Origin: Chitinophagales bacterium
GTDB taxonomy: Bacteria > Bacteroidota > Bacteroidia > Chitinophagales > Chitinophagaceae
Assembly (NCBI GenBank): GCA_017303395.1
Contig: JAFLBN010000022.1
Coordinates: 1 to 51,066, forward strand
Reading direction: 5' to 3'
DNA: 51,066 nt
Shown here: positions 47,603-51,066 of the stretch, piece by piece
Layout: the number at the start of each line of letters is the position of its first letter
Position numbering within the stretch: the first letter of the stretch is position 1
Translations under genes and position numbers: made by a program
The notes under the pieces: model-generated
What the model was told of the DNA's origin: nothing
Databases searched by the model: none
Seen by the model: only the letters and a program-made list of their open reading frames with translations

Positions 47603-48877
47603 ATGTTCAATCGTCGTAATTTTTTGAGAACAGCTTCCGTTCTTTCTGCAATGTCTTTTGCAGAAATGGAAGTGATGGCTGCCATGCAGTCTTTAAAGAC
47701 TGATAAGCCGATAGCAAATGACGACGATAAATACTGGCAGAACGTAAGACAATTATTCCCGCTAACCAAAGACATGACATACCTGAATAACGGTACAATG
47801 GGGCCATCGCCATATCCTGTAATAGAGGCAGTGAAAAATGGTATGATGGAGGGCGATCATCACGGTGGTTATGGTGGTTGGGAAAACACGGCAAAGAAGC
47901 TGGCAGCTTTTGTTGGTGCTGATGAAAATGAAATAGCACTGACGCATAATGTTACAGATGGCATCAATATTGGGTGCTGGGGGGTACCGCTACGAAAAGG
48001 AGATGAAGTAATACTAACAACACACGAGCATGTGGGGAATGCCTTTCCGTGGCTGAACCGCAGGAAGCTGCATGGTATAGTTATCAAAACTTTTACGCCT
48101 GCATCAACTGCTGCAGAAACACTGGAGCGTATTGAAGCATTGATAACAAACCGTACACGTGTGATAGCTGTGCCGCATATACCATGTACACAAGGGCAGA
48201 TACTGCCTGTGAAAGAAATATGCACACTGGCAAGAGAACGCAATATCTATTCAATAATAGACGGTGCACATGGTCCCGGTATGCTGATGCTCGACTTGCA
48301 TGATATGGGTTGCGATACCTACGCATCTTGCTGCCATAAATGGATGCTTGGCCCGAAGGGGACAGGTTTTCTGTATGTGCGTAAAGCATTTCAGGAGGTG
48401 CTGCAAACATATTTTGTAGGTGGCGGTAGCGATAATGGCAAATGGGATATGGCATTGGAAACACCCAAGATGGGTAAGTATGCAGACAGCGCACACCGCT
48501 ACTATGGCGGTACGCAGGCTTCTGGCTTGTATAAGGGGGTAGATGCGGCTATCGATTTTATTGAAACAATAGGTATGGAAAACATCCATAACCGTATCAA
48601 ATATCTTGGCAATTATACACAACAGCAAATGCTGATACTCGGAGACAGGGTTGAACTGATAACGCCAACTGAAGACCGCAGCCATTGTGCAGTAAATGGT
48701 TTCCGTATAAAAGGTGTAGAATATGCAAAGTTTTATGAACAATGTGCTAATAGTAAAATCCGCATCCGCAGTGTGGCAGAAAACGGATTGAACTCACTAC
48801 GCGTATCTACCCACATTTATAATAATACCAATGAGGTTGACATGCTCATTGCAGAGATAAAGAAAGCCATCAGTTAG
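47603..48877 (+). CDS. Class V (isopenicillin-N-epimerase-like) PLP-dependent enzyme with twin-arginine signal
   Basis: 424 residues. The N-terminus MFNRRNFLRTASVLSAMSFA has a twin-arginine motif (RRNFLR) and a hydrophobic stretch, suggesting Tat export after cofactor loading. The mature part is a class V aminotransferase: YLNNGTMGPSPYPV, the TDGINIGCWGV region, then DGAHGPGMLMLDL (PLP-binding Asp/His) and the PLP lysine in SCCHKWMLGPKGTGFL. The nearest named group is isopenicillin-N-epimerase-like enzymes and cysteine desulfurases; there is no desulfurase active-site cysteine loop that I can identify. Substrate unknown. ATG 47603 is used because it begins the Tat motif. Ends overlapping the TPR gene on the other strand by 8 nt. 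Confidence 0.85.
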   Translation: MFNRRNFLRTASVLSAMSFAEMEVMAAMQSLKTDKPIANDDDKYWQNVRQLFPLTKDMTYLNNGTMGPSPYPVIEAVKNGMMEGDHHGGYGGWENTAKKLAAFVGADENEIALTHNVTDGINIGCWGVPLRKGDEVILTTHEHVGNAFPWLNRRKLHGIVIKTFTPASTAAETLERIEALITNRTRVIAVPHIPCTQGQILPVKEICTLARERNIYSIIDGAHGPGMLMLDLHDMGCDTYASCCHKWMLGPKGTGFLYVRKAFQEVLQTYFVGGGSDNGKWDMALETPKMGKYADSAHRYYGGTQASGLYKGVDAAIDFIETIGMENIHNRIKYLGNYTQQQMLILGDRVELITPTEDRSHCAVNGFRIKGVEYAKFYEQCANSKIRIRSVAENGLNSLRVSTHIYNNTNEVDMLIAEIKKAIS

Positions 48878-49703
48878 TATTTGCTTTTTCCTTCAGATAG
48901 CCCAGCATACCATCCAGATAGTATTTCCTCATTTGGTATGGATATGGCTCATACAGTGTATTGTCTTCGCGGATGCTATATCCTTCTTTAAAATATTGCG
49001 ATGCCAGTTCTGCATTGGCAAGTGCATCTTTATATTTACCCATGCGTGCATAGCATTGTGCAGTGTAGTAATAAGCGTCAGCAAACTGTTTGTATTCCTT
49101 AATAGCCTTGCTGAATGTAGTTATAGCTTTTTCATAATCGTCCATCTCATATAGTATAATGCCTAGATAAAAGAAATGATTGGGATGCACCCAGTTCTCA
49201 CCGCGTTTTTTGATGGTTTCATTTACACAACCTTCTATATAATATTTGCTGCTGTCAATATGATTCAGCTGCAAATGGCAAAGGCCTATGTAGAAGTTGT
49301 AAGGGTGGTCCATTACATAGCCTGTGCATTTTGGGTTTGCTTTTGCACGATAGAATAGTTGCAGCCCTTCCTTATAGTTTTTTTGAAACATCGCTGTCAT
49401 AACTGCGGCATAGTCTAGCCAACGTTCAGGGGCATATTTCACTGCACTGTCCAGGTATGGTCTGCCCACCTCGTACTTCCATGCTTTGTATAGTGGCATA
49501 GATTTTTGTTGCCAGTAGTAGGCATGTGTCGGTATTATCATCAGTGCACTATCCAACAGTTTATCTCTTTGGGAAGAGAATAATGGTTGACGCCATGCTC
49601 TGTGCAAAAAGCTGTCTGCGAGGGCAGAGTCTGCTTTGCTATATGGTTGTGATATAGCAGTAAACGTGTTTAATAATAACAGCAGCGAGAAAATGAGCTT
49701 CAT
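48870..49703 (-). CDS. Exported TPR-repeat protein
   Basis: 277 residues from ATG 49703 (MKLIFSLLLLLNTFTAISQ, a Sec signal peptide). The mature protein is helical; about residues 80-260 show TPR-like repeats, most clearly NHFFYLGIILYEMDDYEKAI, TFSKAIKEYKQFADAYYYTA and QCYARMGKYKDALANAELAS. TPR proteins act as scaffolds for protein-protein contacts; the partner is unknown. A longer version starting at 49760 is possible but would add a stretch without signal-peptide character before the real one. It is convergent with the aminotransferase gene, sharing 8 nt at their 3' ends. Confidence 0.82.
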   Translation of the reverse strand: MKLIFSLLLLLNTFTAISQPYSKADSALADSFLHRAWRQPLFSSQRDKLLDSALMIIPTHAYYWQQKSMPLYKAWKYEVGRPYLDSAVKYAPERWLDYAAVMTAMFQKNYKEGLQLFYRAKANPKCTGYVMDHPYNFYIGLCHLQLNHIDSSKYYIEGCVNETIKKRGENWVHPNHFFYLGIILYEMDDYEKAITTFSKAIKEYKQFADAYYYTAQCYARMGKYKDALANAELASQYFKEGYSIREDNTLYEPYPYQMRKYYLDGMLGYLKEKANTN

Positions 49704-49882
49704 AGATTGTTGGTTTGTAGCATAGACAAGCGCCATTTGCAAAACGTAGAACGTGAGCATGTTAGTATTGTGTTAAACTGAATGTTACAGTTTTTTGTAT
49801 GCCTTTTTAATGTGCTCTTAATGCCAAAATACGGAAACATGAAAGAATAATCGTATGTTTATACTAACCACAAAACTCTTGT

Positions 49883-51066
49883 ATGCGCAAATTATTACTC
49901 GCTACTTTAGTTGCATTCGGATACGCTGCCAATGCACAATATGTTTTCAAAGAATATGATATCAATATTTCCGGTAGTTCTGAACCCCGAGAGCTGACAG
50001 TGATGAACGGACGTTTGTATTTTACTGCAACCACAGCTGCATACGGACGTGAGCTTTATTCATCAACCGGTGTTCACCCTAATGCAGGGCTTGTGTTAGA
50101 TATAAGAAATGGTCCGGTAAGTTCGGATGTTGCAAACCTCACATTGCTAGGTAGTAATAAGCTCATCTTCACTGCCGATGACGGTACGGGTAAAAGCATA
50201 GAGCTTTGGCAGAGCGATGGTAGCTCAATAGGTACGACAATGCTGATGGATATACGCCCGGGTGGCGTTTCCAGTACGCCAATGAACTTCAAAGCCTTCA
50301 ACGGCAAAGTATATTTCAGTGCCTTTGGTTCTGTTGCAGACCAGGATCTTTGGGTGACAGACGGTACAACAATTGGTACTTACTTGTTTAAAGATATTAA
50401 CCCTACAGGTGGTAGTTATCCTTCAGGCTATCATGAAATGGGTGGAAAACTTTATTTCAGTGCGTTTACAGATTTGGAAGGAAATGAAATGTGGGTAACG
50501 GATGGTACTGATACAGGTACAAAAATGGTAAAGGATATACAGGTTGGTGCTATAGGGGCATATCCACAAAATATATTCAGTATAGGCGGTAAATTAATGT
50601 TTACAGTTGCTGCTGCACCACCTGTAGGTAGTGTAGCTAATGAAAGTGATGGAACTGCAGCAGGTACTAAAATGTTTATAAAGCCCGGGTTTAATCGTTT
50701 TAATAGTGATTTTATCATACCATGGAAAAATAAAATATTTCTTCACGCAGGCTATCTGGGGCCAGAGGCTTTATGGTACACAGATGGTACTGTAGCAGGA
50801 ACTGATAGCTTTAAAAGAGTACAAATTGCAGGATGGCCTGTAATATTCAATGATAAGCTTTACTTCAGTGGTTCCACACCATCTTCCGGTGTAGAGCTGA
50901 TGGTGAGTGATGGTACGAAGGCAGGTACAATATTACTGACAGATATTATTGCTGGTCCGGATGGTTCTAATCCATCGTATCTTACAGTTTACAAAGACAA
51001 GCTATACTTCATTGCACAATCATCATTAGGCGATACACAGTTGTATGTTTCCGATGGTACAGATAC
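49883..51066 (+). CDS. Secreted ELWxxDGT-repeat protein, N-terminal part
   Basis: The frame begins at ATG 49883 and runs off the right edge; 394 codons are visible. A Sec signal peptide (MRKLLLATLVAFGYAANAQ) is followed by repeats of about 47 residues, each ending in a motif such as ELWQSDGSSIGT (residue 107), DLWVTDGTTIGT (155), EMWVTDGTDTGT (202) and ALWYTDGTVAGT (296), with NGKVYFSA or GGKLYFSA strands between. This is the ELWxxDGT repeat, which probably folds as a beta-propeller. In Bacteroidota such large secreted proteins often end in a type IX sorting domain; that end is not visible here, so export by type IX is inference. At least seven repeats or half-repeats can be seen. Confidence 0.88.
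   Translation, partial: MRKLLLATLVAFGYAANAQYVFKEYDINISGSSEPRELTVMNGRLYFTATTAAYGRELYSSTGVHPNAGLVLDIRNGPVSSDVANLTLLGSNKLIFTADDGTGKSIELWQSDGSSIGTTMLMDIRPGGVSSTPMNFKAFNGKVYFSAFGSVADQDLWVTDGTTIGTYLFKDINPTGGSYPSGYHEMGGKLYFSAFTDLEGNEMWVTDGTDTGTKMVKDIQVGAIGAYPQNIFSIGGKLMFTVAAAPPVGSVANESDGTAAGTKMFIKPGFNRFNSDFIIPWKNKIFLHAGYLGPEALWYTDGTVAGTDSFKRVQIAGWPVIFNDKLYFSGSTPSSGVELMVSDGTKAGTILLTDIIAGPDGSNPSYLTVYKDKLYFIAQSSLGDTQLYVSDGTD

Noticed and set aside
1-51066. CRISPR arrays, insertion sequences, prophage or integrative elements
   Set aside because: No array of spaced direct repeats, transposase, integrase other than XerD, or terminal inverted repeats was seen. XerD here is a full housekeeping recombinase with no adjacent cargo.

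Overview
This window looks like a chromosomal segment of a member of the Bacteroidota, most likely a Chitinophagaceae-like lineage. The reasons are a SprE/PorW-type type IX secretion protein, a DUF5686 outer-membrane protein with a carboxypeptidase-regulatory-like plug, a BlaR1-type M56 peptidase fused to a TonB C-terminal domain, ELWxxDGT repeats, genes with almost no Shine-Dalgarno sequences, and repeated matches to the Bacteroidota promoter (TTTG, about 18-21 nt, TAnnTTTG). I saw no rRNA, prophage, insertion sequence, integron or CRISPR array. The gene order is that of a stable core chromosome.

Layout. 1-2213 (minus): start of an M13 metallopeptidase lipoprotein, then a tight four-gene run (short membrane coiled-coil protein, AtpZ/AtpI-like protein, a second small membrane protein, SprT-like metalloprotease). 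2214-2706: a 493-bp AT-rich gap with phased TTTGTTGCA repeats and a 12-bp hairpin. 2707-11963 (plus): SprE/PorW with an unusual 11-residue-periodic N-terminus, the Rel/SpoT stringent-response enzyme, an exported protein of unknown family, an M32 carboxypeptidase and a small membrane protein. 11964-13826: rimM-trmD-rplS. 13827-16766: a beta-rich lipoprotein, class III PHA synthase subunit PhaC and an alpha/beta hydrolase. 16767-23994 (minus): PPK2 kinase, a large exported protein with a caspase-fold-like C-terminus, glyA, a small membrane protein, a CPBP protease and an Nramp-UspA fusion. 24060-27835 (plus): a BlaI-BlaR1 pair behind three operators at exact 20-bp spacing, trpS and a deoxynucleoside kinase. 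27937-30456: DUF5686 protein. 30526-37188 (plus): a five-gene cassette of two CDP-paratose-2-epimerase-like SDRs, two paralogous polytopic proteins and a dolichol-phosphate-mannose-synthase-like GT2. 37195-39866 (minus): cation/proton antiporter, XerD, MarR regulator. 39910-43826: aroQ, fmt, an ECF sigma/putative anti-sigma/CpxP-like trio and an MBL hydrolase. 43854-47225 (minus): rodA and mrdA (PBP2). 47414-47484: tRNA-Gln. 47603-51066: a Tat-type class V aminotransferase, a TPR protein and the start of an ELWxxDGT repeat protein.

How the genes fit together. Most of the window is housekeeping: translation (rimM, trmD, rplS, trpS, fmt, tRNA-Gln), one-carbon and aromatic metabolism (glyA, aroQ), cell-wall elongation (mrdA-rodA), stringent response and chromosome-dimer resolution (xerD). 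The accessory content is in the glycosylation cassette, the BlaI/BlaR1 and ECF signalling modules and the storage or phosphate genes (phaC, ppk2).

The strongest candidates for undescribed biology are the paralogous GT-C-like pair with two C2-epimerase-like SDRs and a DPM-like GT2 (30526-37188), the exported protein with an H/C dyad resembling clan CD peptidases (17537-19780), and the 11-residue-periodic helix grafted onto SprE. Functional statements rest on motif recognition by eye. No database search was run.
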